A stretch of 64,000 bases of DNA from Hofstenia miamia (Eukaryota > Xenacoelomorpha > Acoela): contig SCFE01000013.1 of NCBI GenBank assembly GCA_004352715.1, positions 2,585,616 to 2,649,615 on the forward strand, read 5' to 3'. Made by a program: the position numbers and the translations under genes. The stretch's first letter is position 1. Each line of letters begins with the position of its first letter. Shown here one piece after another: positions 13,413 to 26,600 of the stretch. The notes below the pieces were generated by a model. It made no database searches. It worked only from the letters and a program-made list of their open reading frames with translations, and was not told where the DNA came from.

Positions 13413-13590
13413 CAACCAACTGCGAGACCTATTCACGGGCATTGGTCATCCACTTCCAAGTGAACAAACATGCCGCTCAACAATTCCCAATATTTACAAC
13501 GACGAAATTGCACGAATAAAAGCATTGATGGCAGGTAAGCCCATATTCTTGGTTGTTGACGAGTCTCAGGTGTCAGGAAACCTGTACTTG

Positions 13591-13591
13591 N
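13591..13591. other. Assembly join (single N)
   Basis: Left of the N is the transposase frame (...V-S-G-N-L-Y-L). Right of it the host flank of the element starts again. The same kind of join occurs at 14525, 15468 and 56628. Confidence 0.9.
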
Positions 13592-14952
13592 CCTGTGCAA
13601 TAGACAAAATAATAATTATACCAAATTTTAAAGGAATTTCTGTCTTTAATTGCAAGAAATACCAAACTCATATATTATCATTAGGGCCCCCAAAAGTCAA
13701 TAAAGTTAACTTTTGATATATTTGTCCACATGGGTAAAGAAACGCAAGTACGGCACTTTCATCGATCATATGTGTAGGGGGGTCAAGTTATATGGTCAAT
13801 AAAAAGTCAATTTTCCACTTTAGGTCAACAAAAGTCAACTTATGGCAGATTGGTAAAAAATCTTTTTCCCCCATTGTTCCGAATGCACAACACACACAAA
13901 TGCCTCAATTTCCATATGCACTGCTCTACCAAGGATTTCTCAATAGAATAAGTTAACTCAATTGTAAGTTAACTTTCCTTTTTTTTAAATCGGTCCATTT
14001 TCGACCAGTTTTGAATTTCATTAGCATATTATTGTTTTAATTTTTTATCCAAATGAAATATAATTTAAATCAGTAAATTACACGATGAATCAAAAAAAAA
14101 CATTTCAAAATCGGACCTTTAGTTTTTGTTTAACAAATGAAATGGTCAAAAAAACTGAGAAAGATTGAGAAAAATCGTATCCCTCTATTGAGACATCCTT
14201 GGCTCTACCTCAGTTTAAATGAGTCATTTGTACAACAACCACGCACGTAGCATTACTTTTCCGTGCTGTGTGTGTGCAATTTTTATCTCTCTCTGAATAT
14301 CACTGTGTGCGCAGTTTAAAGTGCGTGTTCCAAGTTTCTCCTCGCAAACGTACTTTAGACTTGCAGAGCGAACGAGAGTGCGATTAAAGTCTAAATTAAC
14401 GTGAAAATAGAATCATTTTTGTTGAAATGCCGAAAACACCAGCAACGACACGACAAAAAAGCGCTGCTATTATACGAGACTTTCCTACAGAGTTTACTTC
14501 AACACCGACATCTGAACTTTACTGNAATTTCATTAGCATGTTATTGTTTTAATTTTTTATCCAAATGAAATATAATTTAAATCAGTAAATTACACGATGA
14601 ATGTTTTTAATCAAAAAAAAAAAACATTTCAAAATCGGACCTTTAGTTTTTGTTTAACAAATGAAATGGTCAAAAAAACTGAGAAAGATTGAGAAAAATC
14701 GTATCCCTCTATTGAGACATCCTTGGCTCTACCTCAGTTTAAATGAGTCATTTGTACAACAACCACGCACGTAGCATTACTTTTCCGTGCCGTGTGTGTG
14801 CAATTTTTATCTCTCTCTGAATATCACTGTGTGCGCAGTTTAAAGTGCGTGTTCCAAGTTTCTCCTCGCAAACGTACTTTGGACTTGTAGAGCGAACGAG
14901 AGTGCGATTATAAAGTCTAAATTAACGTGAAAATAGAATCATTTTTGTTGAA

Positions 14953-15195
14953 ATGCCGAAAACACCAGCAACGACACGACAAAAAAGCGCTGCTATTATA
15001 CGAGACTTTCCTACAGAGTTTACTTCAACACCGACATCTGAACTTTACTGCAAATTGTGCTCCTGCATAGTAAAGTGTGAGAAACGATTTTTCGTGGAAA
15101 AACATCGCGCCTCCAATAAACACAAGTGTCGTCTCGAGCAATCCACATCATCTTCCACGTTTACAGAACTTTCTGCCATCTACATCAACAAATGA
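14953..15195 (+). pseudogene. hAT transposase N terminus, piece 3
   Basis: Same start and zinc finger as the copy at 13143, with the second His side intact (K-H-R-A-S-N-K-H-K). A 2-nt loss in the run encoding S-S-S-T-F-T shifts the frame and stops it after 80 residues. Downstream this piece alone keeps the 38-nt segment (A-R-A-F-V-S-G-D-I-P-L-W-K-L), but then reads N-N-Q-L-stop. Confidence 0.75.
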
Positions 15196-15468
15196 CTTTG
15201 CAACACAAGTAGCTCGTGCATTTGTATCTGGTGACATTCCGCTTTGGAAGCTGCGTAACAACCAACTGTGAGACCTATTCGCGGGCATTGGTCATCCACT
15301 TCCAAGTGAAGAAACCTGCTGCTCAACAATTCCCAATATTTACAACGACGAAATTGCACGAATAAAAGCAAATAAAAGCATTGATGGCAGGTAAGCCCAT
15401 ATTCTTGGTTGTTGACGAGTCTCAGGTGTCAGGAAACCTGTACTTGAACATTCTTGTTGGCTCTGTCN

Positions 15469-16610
15469 ATCTTCCACGTTTACACAGAACTTTCTGCCAT
15501 CTACATCAACAAATGACTTTGCAACTTTGGAAGCTGCGTAACAACCAACTGCGAGACCTATTCGCGGGCATTGGTCATCCACTTCCAAGTGAACAAACCT
15601 GCCGCTCAACAATTCCCAATATTTACAACGACGAAATTGCACGAATAAAAGCATTGATGGCAGGTAAGCCCATATTCTTGGTTGTTGACGAGTCTCAGGT
15701 GTCAGGAAACCTGTACTTGAACATTCTTGTTGGCTCTGTCGACAAGCCACAACACACCTATTTGTGGGATTGTGTTTCACTTACCAAATCACCGGATGCG
15801 GATGTTGTAATTCATACTGTTGATGATGCAATCAATTCACTTGCGTGTGCGCGTTCCAACTTCAACCTGCTCATCTCAGATGCCGCGCGCTACATGACCA
15901 GTGCTGCTAAGACGCTTCACATCCTCTACCCGAAGCTCTTTCACATCACATGCTGCGCACATCTACTGCATAATTGTGCTATGAAGGTTCGCACTCACTA
16001 CGACATCGTGGATCAACTGATAGCCAGAGTGAAGGCTTTTACAGTAAAGAACAGAGCGCATCAAGCTCTTTTTGACGTAATTGGCAGCCCACCTCAACCA
16101 ATTGTCACACGCTGGGCAAGCTGGTTGAAAGCTGCAAACTACTACTGCAACAACCTCCCAGTGGTTAAGGAGATCGTGGACAATGCAGAGGGTACGGGAT
16201 TGATTATATTGCGCGCCAAGGAAGTCCTGAGTAATGAAAACCTTTCACATCAGCTTGTTGAGATAAAATCTTGCTACACAGAGTTAACTACGCTGGTGTC
16301 AAACATGGAGAACTCTAGTTACACCATTGCTCACGCAGCTGCTGATCTGCGTGATATAGATTTCCATCAGGATCCTTGTGGCATTCGGGAATACCTTAAT
16401 CAACGGTTGCTTTCCGGAGAGTTGATGTCAATAGTTAACTTGACTCGGCCAGACGTTTCACCATCATTGTATGCGCAGCTCTTGCAGTGCCAACCAACCT
16501 CTGCAAGTGTTTAACGTAGCTTCTCTATGCTGAACAAACTATTGGCAAAAGATCGCAGTTTCAAGCCCGAGAACGTCAAGAAATATCTAACACTATATTT
16601 CAACAAATAA
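15469..16610 (+). pseudogene. hAT transposase core and C terminus, interrupted by a stop
   Basis: An open frame runs from the upstream join to 16514 and holds the hAT catalytic core: F-L-V-V-D-E-S, L-L-I-S-D-A-A-R-Y-M, H-I-T-C-C-A-H-L-L-H-N-C and P-I-V-T-R-W-A-S-W. At 16512-16514 a TAA replaces the conserved Glu expected in S-V-E-R-S-F-S-M-L. The same frame then continues R-S-F-S-M-L-N-K-L-L-A-K-D-R to a second stop at 16610, which is the hAT C-terminal dimerisation tail. The element is therefore dead. Confidence 0.8.
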
Positions 16611-16742
16611 GCTGTATATTGACTTTCTTTTGATGTTTTGAGTATATTTGTTTGATGTTAAGTCAATAAAGTCCATTTTTGTGATTTATAAAGTCAATTT
16701 TTTCGATTTTTGGGTTAACTTTTTGGGGGCCCTAATTATCAT

Positions 16743-17590
16743 TTTTTCTTGTTCAGATCAAGAAATTGTTTTTATGTTTGATAGCCATCTAGTGGCGAAA
16801 TATGGCTATTGCATAATGATACAATTTGTTTTCATTCTCATGCAAATCCTCATTTAAACGATTTCTCTGATTACTGATAAAGTCAATTTTTTTACGCATT
16901 TTATGGTTAATTTAATATTTAATACTTTATATTATTTTTTAATATTTATTTATTTTAAGAACAATATTTTCTTCTTAAGCTTGGTTGTTTAAATTGATTG
17001 AGTTCTTTGGTAATTCAAATAGATGATTTTTCTTGGTTTCAAATATATTTATACATTTCTTTTAAAGTCTTTAATTAATTTCTATTTTTTAAGTTGAGGT
17101 GGTAATTCATTATATATGTCAATAAAAAATTATTAAAATAGTTCGTTATCATTTTTTCTTGAATTTCAGTTTTCTCTAAGAATTTTTTCTTAAATGTATT
17201 TTAGTAAATATATTGTCGCTTGCCTTCAACTTGAAAAATGTTTCTTGACATTTTAGCTTTTGCAAGTATTCTAATGAAAAAAATTAGTTATCTCCTTTCA
17301 TTGTAACTTGCTTTCTTCTTTCACAGATGGTGCTGATACTCCAATTGAAAATTCTTTCTAGTTTGATTTTCTATAGAGAGTTGCTAATAATCATGCTAAA
17401 TATAAGAAATGAGGCAACATAAACGATTTTATTATAACAATTTTCCAATGAAAGGGTATTAATCTTTAAAGTTTAGATATTGTCAAGATCTTTGTATCAT
17501 TTTCTGCAATATTTTCTTGCCTTTATTTTTAAATGTTTACTTATTATCAAATAGTATTCCTAAGTATTAAATTTCTGTCTCTTTTTGCAT
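16743..17590. other. AT-rich stretch, nothing recognised
   Basis: No coding signal. It may contain the 3' end of the antisense LINE remnant that follows. Confidence 0.4.
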
Positions 17591-17599
17591 GACATTATT

Positions 17600-17830
17600 G
17601 TTTATTTTTAAAATTATTTTTTCATTCTTGTTAGAACTATTAACACCATAAATGTATTCTTGTCAACATATAACTTCATTTAATTTTTTTCATTGTGTAA
17701 TTTTGCATTTTGTAGTTTCACTTAATAAAGCAGAATAGTTGATTGAATACAGCAGGGTGTCATCAGCATATTGGACACATTTTATTTTTTCAATGAAATT
17801 TATTGAATATCAATGGCCCTAACAGTAAAC
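17600..17830 (-). pseudogene. LINE reverse-transcriptase fragment
   Basis: On the minus strand, with one frame slip, it reads G-P-L-I-F, then F-I-E-K-I-K-C-V-Q-Y-A-D-D-T-L-L-Y-S and, after stops, K-K-L-N-E-V-I-C. G-P-L-L-F...Q-Y-A-D-D-T is RT block C/D. Heavily decayed. Confidence 0.65.
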
Positions 17831-18658
17831 ATTTTTATTTGCAGTAACGTTGAATTTTGGTTAAATTTGTAATGAACAGGTTACACGTTGAATTTGCAAT
17901 CATAATAGCTAAAGAAGGAAAATATATTTATACTTATATTTGTCGCTAAGTATATAAAAACCAAGAAACTATATTACATTGTGTCAATTTGTTGGAAAAG
18001 AAGAAATGCAGACTTTTAAATAATTTTAGTAGCCCAAATTCAAAGCAGTGTAAGAATAATTTATGCCAAATTTCAGCACTAACTTAGAATAGGTTGAAAA
18101 TTTATAGAACTCCCTTTGAAATTTATGTTGCTTCAAAAATTTATTACAAGCAATTTACGTGTGAACTTCTATATATTTTAATTTGAATTTAGGTTGCATT
18201 TTTAATTTCACTAAAAAATTTGGTTATAACAAGAATTTATTAATTGTTTACTTTTTAGTGATTAAATATAAATTTATTCAATCAATAACTTTTAATAATT
18301 ATAATAAAAACCACATATACATTGAAAAGCACGTTTTTATTAAGTGTAGAATGTATATTCCAGTTCTATTGGAAGAAATGAATGGAAATAATGACAGTAT
18401 CATTCTAGGTTTCATGATTCTTAAAGGCATCTGAGTATTTGAATCACAAGGAAATATTAGCAAAGCGCTGAAGATTGAACAAATTTGTTAATGAAGGGGT
18501 TGTGCTATTGGACTGGTTACTAATTTTGCTCACAAGCAAATGATAAGCCGTTGATGTCTGCTAGATGCTTACACGCAATTTTTAATTCAAATCAAAAAAT
18601 ACAAATTTTAAGAGGAAAGAATTTCTTAAAACATCAAAAAAACTAAATTAGATATAAC

Positions 18659-18692
<34 letters not shown>

Positions 18693-18980
18693 AGAGATAA
18701 GCTTAAGATTACACTGTCTAAGCAATGAAATGATAAGGCGTTAATTTTTTCCAATATTTAATGCAAAAATCTATTAAGATAGCCTCTAAAACAGGGAAGT
18801 TGCAAGATTTATTAACTTCTAAATAATTAATGTTTAGCTTTTTAATATCCCAATTTCAATAACTTACAATATCGTTGCAACATTTTTTTTAGTATTAGCA
18901 ACGTCCATCATTGGAAAACCTAAAGTGCTTCTGTAGATAAGGAAAGTCTTAATTTATAAAGCAAAGAATAGTTCATTAAA
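17831..18980. other. Intergenic, nothing recognised
   Basis: AT-rich. A (TA)n tract with interruptions lies at 18661-18694. The ORF at 18183-18434 has no recognisable motif. Confidence 0.4.
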
Positions 18981-19020
18981 TAAACTGTCCACAAATTTAC
19001 TATATTCTATATGGAATTTT

Positions 19021-20075
19021 TTAAATCTTTGAACCGTATACAACTTGAATAAGTTCTTTCTTATCTTCATATGCAATGAAAATTCCCTCATTTTTGTTGA
19101 GTAGAGTCCGGGGTGTCGTCTTCACCGAAAGGTATTTACATTTTTTTACTTTATATTTACTTATAGATTTGTGTTTATGTGAATTAGATAATGTTGTTAA
19201 GCGTCTTTTTTCATTTTCTTTGTGCAACAATTTAATTTCTTTAATGGAAAGGGATTCCTTGTTAAAATATCTAAATATTTCATGTAGTCCACTTCTGTTC
19301 ACAATAATGCTATTTTCTGAACAATAACTGAGTATATCATTGATATCGATTGTTCCAATTTTAGACTTATCAATTGCTCTAAATAGATCAATGCATCTCA
19401 AGTGATTAGAACTCATAAAGGAATGAAAAGTTTTCCAGCATTGTGGAAAAGTTACCGGCTTTGGAGATTTCCTACATTTTCGTTGAATCAATTCATCTAG
19501 AGCAGATTTGTCTTTTTCCTCATCTTCGTAGATTTTAGTCAACTTTTTTTCAATGTGCATCATTTTTAATGGTTTGGAAGGATGCGACATTATCGAGTTA
19601 AGCACAAGATTAAGTTGTTGCCTTTTTATTACCCATTCATGCACAGATTCATTTGTATCATGAACTACTGTTTTTGCTACACTAGGTAGTCTACAATTCT
19701 TTTTATTTCGAATTACTTCATCTTCAACCTGAGATTTGGCTCCATAAAAATCCACATCTTTACTGGGCTTGAAGCAAATAATCTCATGATAGCACTTGTT
19801 ATATTCTGGCCAAGTACGAATAGCCTTTTTAGCTTTAAGACTCGTATATAAATTTCTCTTTTTGTAATACTGCAACTGCTTTTCAATTGGCAGGTCCTCT
19901 AACTGATCCGCCTCAAATAACTTTTTGAGTCCCAAATCTTCCCAGGCATAAAAATCATTTTCATCCTTTTGATGTAGAATTTTAAGACTCCATTTCTTCA
20001 TGTTTTTCCGGTTAGTGCTGCATGATTTGTTTCTTTTAAGAAAAAACACCTGTTTCCTTTGACTCGAATTATGCT
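19021..20075 (-). CDS. EF-hand-like protein, 3' exon
   Basis: A 342-residue frame runs from a GTG at 20049 to a stop at 19021-19023. The same frame extends upstream to an acceptor-like CAG near 20076, so I read it as the 3' exon of a longer gene. Residues 227-238 form an EF-hand-type loop D-K-S-K-I-G-T-I-D-I-N-D preceded by an amphipathic helix (C-I-D-L-F-R-A-I). Loop positions 5 (Ile) and 12 (Asp) are not canonical, so calcium binding is doubtful. A second weaker helix-loop follows (I-F-R-Y-F-N-K-E-S-L-S-I-K-E-I). The rest is charged and helical. EFCAB12 is a possible relative, from general resemblance only. Its 5' end faces the sialidase start about 530 bp away. Confidence 0.6.
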
Positions 20076-20375
20076 GAATGTCAGGATTTCACAGAAATAC
20101 AAAAGTAAATATTTTCTTTAAGTCGTTTGAATTTTGAATATATAACAGTCATGTCAAAAGTTTTTTTAAACACATTCCAATTCTGAAAAATTTGAGAAGC
20201 ATTTTGTGAAGAATTTTTATATATGTATGAGAAAAACAAGCAAATTATTGTACACCAAATAGATTTTGATTTGACTTGACTGCAAAAATGGATTCGAATT
20301 TTAACAACATAAAAATAATTTCTGCAAAATGGCGCTTCACTATTGGGTCTCGGTTCTTATAAGGTTTTTTGATCT

Positions 20376-20418
20376 TATATATATATATATATATATAATA
20401 TATGTATATATATATATC
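20376..20418. repeat. (TA)n microsatellite
   Basis: TA tract with one ATG-type interruption. It lies between the divergent EF-hand-like and sialidase genes. Confidence 0.85.
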
Positions 20419-20604
20419 TATAAAAGTAAGTCGCATGTTTTTGAGGAGTCATAAGCCTGAATCCGAAACCAAATTTAAAATTGCATTCTCAAAATCTTCG
20501 ATCTTTATTTCATTTTCTGTAACATCTTCTGATAAGATATAATACAATGTATGATAGTTGACACATCAAATATGCCTTCAGTGCAGAATCAACATTAACC
20601 AAAA

Positions 20605-23600
20605 ATGCTTTCTCTTACTCATTCAATAATTTTTCTGTTATTATTGTGCTCATGTTGTGCGGTAAATCTGTCAGTGACGAAACAGAGAATAGTTGACGTT
20701 TGGAAGAAGAATGAAGATGGTGTGAATACTTATCGTATCCCAGTTATTTCATATACTCCATTTAACAACTACCTTATTGCATTGAGTGAAGCTAGACGTT
20801 TTAGCGCAAGTGATTTTGGAACTAAGTATATAGCATTGAAAATATCAAAGGATGGTGGTTCCACATGGGGAAACAATACATTCATTTATTCGGTAATTCC
20901 AAATTCTTAAAAATTCAACATATTTAGTAAAATACGCGGCTCTAAATTTTGAAGATTATTTTCACGCCATATATTGAAATTAGGTTTAATATATTTATTT
21001 AGTCAAACTAATTAAATAAAATATTTTAAAAAAAGCATTTAATAATGTTGCTTTAATTAAAATATTTTCCAATAAGATAATTTTCTTACAATGGCTATAT
21101 GACAACTAGTCATTGAAATGGTTCTAATAATTTATCCATAGCTTGGAACATTTGTTTTGTAATTATTTTGTATAAGTGTTTTGTCAACATAATGAATCTA
21201 TTCAGATAAATTTCCAGTTACTTAATTGTAAACATTTTTCTCAATTATGAATTTCAAAAATTATCAGTTTATGAAAAAAAATCGCGCACTGAGCAACTAC
21301 TAATTTAATCACTTGAGAATAGCCCAATGCTTGATCAGTTGTTTCAATCGCAATTACTGATATTCACGTTAGAGAAGAAGTATAGCAAAAATCAGATTTC
21401 TCCGCTAAAAAGTTGGAACGGCTTACCATTTTGAAATGGAAGGACAATTATATAATTATATGTGGATCAATCAAAACTGAACGTAAATATATAACATATA
21501 TTTAAGTTTACCTGACTAAGCTTTTTGAATACCAGCGAATGATTTTAAACCCTCCAATGGATTGTCAATACATAATATATCCTACTATTTTTAAATTGAA
21601 ATGTAAATCTTTGTTTTAGACAAAAGCACACTGTACTTTGAATGTTGGCGCAATACTTGTAGATGACATTTACAAAACGCTTCATTTCTATTTTACGGAG
21701 TCAATATATAATCATAATAATGTATATAGTAATTATGTAATGAATTCAACGAATGATGGCTTAACTTGGAGCTCACCAAGAAATATTAGCGATCAAATTG
21801 GGACGGTGATGTTTACTCCTGGTCCAGGGCACGGATTACAGCTAAAGAATATTAAAAAGGTAAGTGAATAACGTAATTTTTATTAAGGAAATAACAATTT
21901 AAAATTTGAAAATGTCTTAACATAGTTTCTTTTGTGCTTATAAAGGTGAAAAACAGTTAGAGTTGTGAATAAAAATATATGGAAAAAGGGTCAGATTTGG
22001 CATGTCCATTACTGTTTGGAACAGTAAGAAACGAGAATCTTCTCTTTCTTGAAAATAATGAATTCGAGAATACGTAAATATAAAACTAGTTGCTTAGTGT
22101 TTTATCGAAACTACTAACCAACCGGGGTTGGGCAATATTCTATTATTTCAACAAGTAGCAGTATTGCAATGAGAATAATAATTAAATCTACTGATCAATA
22201 GACTCTCATTGCGCTTCCTATACAATTATTGATTCTACACCATTTGTCCACCAAATTGGCAAAAGTGCGCCACCAAATTGGCAAAACGGGAATACCAAAT
22301 TGAAACAATAGGAACACCAAATTGGTACAATGAGATCACCAAATTGGCATAATGGGAATATCAAATTGGCAAAAGTGCTCTTCCAAAGTGGCACAATTTT
22401 CATTCATTTTACAATAGAATTATATACATAAGATATTCATATTTATGCGATTCATAAGAATCTGTTCATTATCGTGCATGATTTGTAGAGTGCAATTTAT
22501 TGAGAATTATCACGTCATGAATATATGCAAAATGATGGAAAGCAATTCGAATAATGGGACTAGACAACCTTTGTCATTCAGCGATTCTTACTTTCAACTT
22601 ATTATTTTTTTTCATTCATTCTTGGTGCCATCTCGTCTTATAATGCTGGTTGTAAATGAAAGAAAAGTGACGAAAAAAATCGTTTCGATTATTCTATCAA
22701 ATGAAATATCGATATCATGGCACGATGGGAAACAGAACAATGTTCCACACACGATCAGACATTTATGTTAAATAACTCAGCAATTTGTTAAATTAAAAAA
22801 TGTGCTTATTTGGTGTTCCCAATTTGCCAATTTGGTGTTCCTATTGTGCCGATTTGGTATTCCAGCTTTGCCAATTTGGTGTTCTCAGTGTGCCAATTTG
22901 GTGGCGCACTTTTGCCGATTTGGTCGAGAAATGGTGTAGTTCTTAATTTTTTAATTGACTTGGCACTTTGATATATAACTAGCTGAAATATCAACAGAAT
23001 CTATACTTAAAATTATAATAAATTAAAATAAAAGAGTTAGAACAGTTGTGTTTTGCTATGAATATAGTGAGAAACAAAAAACAATATTGTATACATCAAC
23101 TATACAGAAGAAATTGTTTGAAATATGCATTATGCAATTGCAGCCCTTTGCATTAAATTTGTAATTTTTTATATTAAGAGAGCTGATAGGATTAAGCAAA
23201 CAATTGTCTATAGTAAATTAAAATTTAGCGGCCAAAAACGATCGGTGGCCGAGTAATGGTACGGCCTTGAAACTTAGACCTTGCTCCAACTGCTGTGCCT
23301 AGATAGGGAACCATTTCAAAAGGGAAAACGCATTATTTGTACTTATACTGCTATAGGTAGAAAACGAATGCACTTTAAGTAAAATAAATTTGTGTTATTT
23401 AAGTATTCTTACACCTCAAAACTGCGATTTCAGTTTTTTAAGCTAACTACTATTAGTAATGTAAAACGTTATTTAAGATATACATGCCTTTCAAAGAGAT
23501 ATTTTCATAACAGTAAATTAAGTTGTTGATCATGTCAACACAATTGCAGTCCAACTTGGAAAAAATTTTTGGTATTTTCTCTAAGATTACTGCATCATTT

Positions 23601-26600
23601 GTTAGAAATATCATCCTAACCCAATGCTACTGTTAAAAACTGAAAACACGGATTTTGTGATAACCGAATTGTAACCAGATATGGTTTTACATATTGCTAA
23701 TCACGATAACAGTTATTGGGAAACAATAATATAATATATGCATTTTACTCAGAGTTGCGTAAAAATATTTTTTTATTTCAAGAAAAGTTCTGTACGTACA
23801 GTCTGTCTTCGAACACGTCTGTTGAATGGCTGTGCTTATTTACAGGAAACATATTAACAAAGAAATAAGATATTAAACTTTGAAAAAGGAATAAAAAATT
23901 TTGATTTTTCGTAGTTTTGAATTCGAAATTACAGGCGGTTTTTTTCAAAGTGAAAATTAGTCGAGTCGAGAAAAAAATCGGAGTTGATTCTTTCCATTTT
24001 AAACCGAACGGAACGCAATTTTCAATAACCACCGAGCACTAAAAATTATCCAAATTCAAAAAGTTTTTGAAAGATTTCAGGATAACTTTAAGCAAATGCC
24101 AACTCTTCTAAATGCAAGAAAACATGCTGTGGATCACGTATTGTATTAGAGAAGAAACTTGTTTTTTGTGTTTGTCACTACTGTGATGGCCAAAATGCTG
24201 AATAAATTGTATTCTTGTCATTTAGAAGAATAACGCAATTTTAGAAATAGTATCGTTTTTTGAAAAATTTTTATATTTGAAGATCGTTATCATAGTCAAT
24301 TTGGTGCGGTCATTTGTAGCCGCCACGGGCGTTAATGCTTGAACAAAATCGGGCTTTCTAGTGTTAAGAAAAACACAGAAATAAATAAAAGTAATCAACC
24401 AATTTAACAAAATGTGAGAATTTGAATCTCTTGTGGGCGAAACTCAAAGTTAAAATCTGTAGTCATTGCTGGGCATTGACGGATATATACGAATGTACGA
24501 GATAATATATGAATATACGAGAATTTGTTATAAAAAATTCAAATATGTGAATATACGATTAGCTTTATGAGAATTTCGTGTATATACTAATATATATAAA
24601 TATGGAAAGATGAAGCTGATAGTTTTGCTTCAGTTTAAAAGAATGTCTCCAATGTAACTAAAGCAAAGATTTTATTAGATAGTTGATTTCTTTTCAACAT
24701 CTGGCAAAAAACTGTAAGGGTTGTGAAGCAAAAGTGACAAATTATAGGAATAGGATTACTTCTAAACATCAATTACAAATATACCCATTTTTATACGAGA
24801 AAAAATCAGTATACGAAAACAATATACAAAACAAAGTCTATAAAATATATGACTACACGATATAAGAAGAATCCGACATATGTCAATGCTCTGAGTCATT
24901 GAAAGAGATTTATGACCTACTTGTCAATGTTGATTTGACTGTTAGTGCGACCGAATATTAGTGCAAAATTTTTTTGTAAGTATATTGTTCTTTCTATTAT
25001 ATAATCTAAAATGTTCAAGGCTTATGGGCAGGAGTAATATTATCGAATAATCATCATCGATTAATTAATGTTTCATATTTTTTACAAGTATTGAGTGAGT
25101 TTTTTTGTGATTTTAATCTAGCCTAAAAGCGCTTCACCTTTAAAAGGAAGTAAAATTATTTCAATGAATTGCAAAACTATTTATTTAACTCAATTGAACA
25201 CTCCATTTTAGCTGATTGCATTGTAATTCGAAACAATGTAAGCAACTGTGACCATATATGCAAAGAGTACCTAATTTTGGATAATTGTCTGTTAAAGTGT
25301 GTATATCATTAAAAAACTGGAAATATACAATAACTTTCAAATTAATAGAAACTCAAATAAGCTATCCACATTTTGCTTTTTGAGTAAACAAAATGTGAAT
25401 TGACAAAGAAATATGAAACATTATTTTATACATGGAAATGCAGACATAATAATTGAGTCTTATTCAAGAATTTAAATAACTATGTAAACCTAAAAAACGA
25501 GGATCATCAAATAATATTAATGCAAGAATATCACGAAGGTTACCTATAATCATTTATTGCGTAAAACCTCCCAAAGATTATGATTCAAGCAACCACACGA
25601 TTCCTTCCAAAAAACTGTAACACATAGGCTTCTATTCTGTCAACAGAAATCATATAATATTTGCCTGTCTAAATGCATTTAGCGACACTTTATCATAGTA
25701 GAGTAAAATTTGAATAACGTGCTATAGGGAACTTTATTTTATTCCTGATTTTCACTATTTACATATTTTCAACATCTACAGTATTAACGGGGCTTAACTA
25801 CCAGTGATAAGAATTGTGGAAGTCAAATATAAACATTGGAAGGAAATTTGAAAACTTGCAAAAATATTTATTAAAACAAATTATTAAAATTACACTACAA
25901 TAAAGGAATTCATATTAATCATAAATGTTAGTTCATTAAATGGGTAAAAATTCCTCAAGAATGGTTATAGACCACAAACCGCAGTTAATAGTACCCTGAC
26001 TACAAATTCTTCTTTAATGACTCTATATAAAATTCAATTAGTTTTAAGTTCAACACAACACAACTAAATTTTAACGGCGCTTATGTAAAACAAGTTGAGT
26101 CACTTGAATACCTTGAAATGATTTTTTACTTACATCTAAATTTTGAAAAGCAACTAACTCATATACTTGCAACTAAGTGAACATTCTCTCCAAAGATAAG
26201 TATTTAAAATTTCTCAAGAAATTCCAGATGCAACCAAATTTGCCTGTCTAAGTTGCAGTAAATAATCATATATTTTAGAAGAATGAATAAAAAAATCTCA
26301 AACTTCTTTCTATATCCACAATAAGATAAGATAAGATAAGAGATTCTATATTCAGATAAATGTTTACAATTCAATAACTGATAATTTATCTGAATAGCGT
26401 CATAAATTACAAAAAAGTAACCAATCTACAAATCAACATACATTACAAAAAGTAACAATTCTTACAGGCTATGGATGAATTACTTTATATTGCTATTTTA
26501 ATGACGAGTTATCGTATAGTCATTGTTGTAAAATTTAAATCCTAACCATGATGTACCTAAAATATATTTTTGCTTAAGGAAGATTTTTAAACGCTTTTTA

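Larger units (their letters stand above)
12399..16734 (+). mobile_element. hAT DNA transposon, assembled redundantly
   Basis: The left end TAGGGCTCCCAAAAGTC and the right end (reverse complement TAGGGCCCCCAAAAAGTTAAC) are terminal inverted repeats. They are flanked by identical 8-bp duplications ATTATCAT at 12391-12398 and 16735-16742, the hAT hallmark. The interior encodes a CGGBP1-like zinc-finger N terminus and a hAT transposase core. Single Ns at 13591, 14525 and 15468 split the locus into four overlapping pieces. Piece 2 repeats even the host flank left of the element, so the true element is probably shorter (roughly 3 kb). Each piece has disabling changes. Confidence 0.85.

Noticed and set aside
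15180-15780. Minus-strand ORFs of 63 and 146 codons repeating the same peptide
   Set aside because: Antisense shadows of the duplicated hAT pieces; the repetition comes from the assembly join.
22218-22994. ORFs made of repeated P-N-W/Q-F-G peptides at both ends of the iterated element
   Set aside because: They only translate the CCAAATTGGCA array; no evidence of coding.
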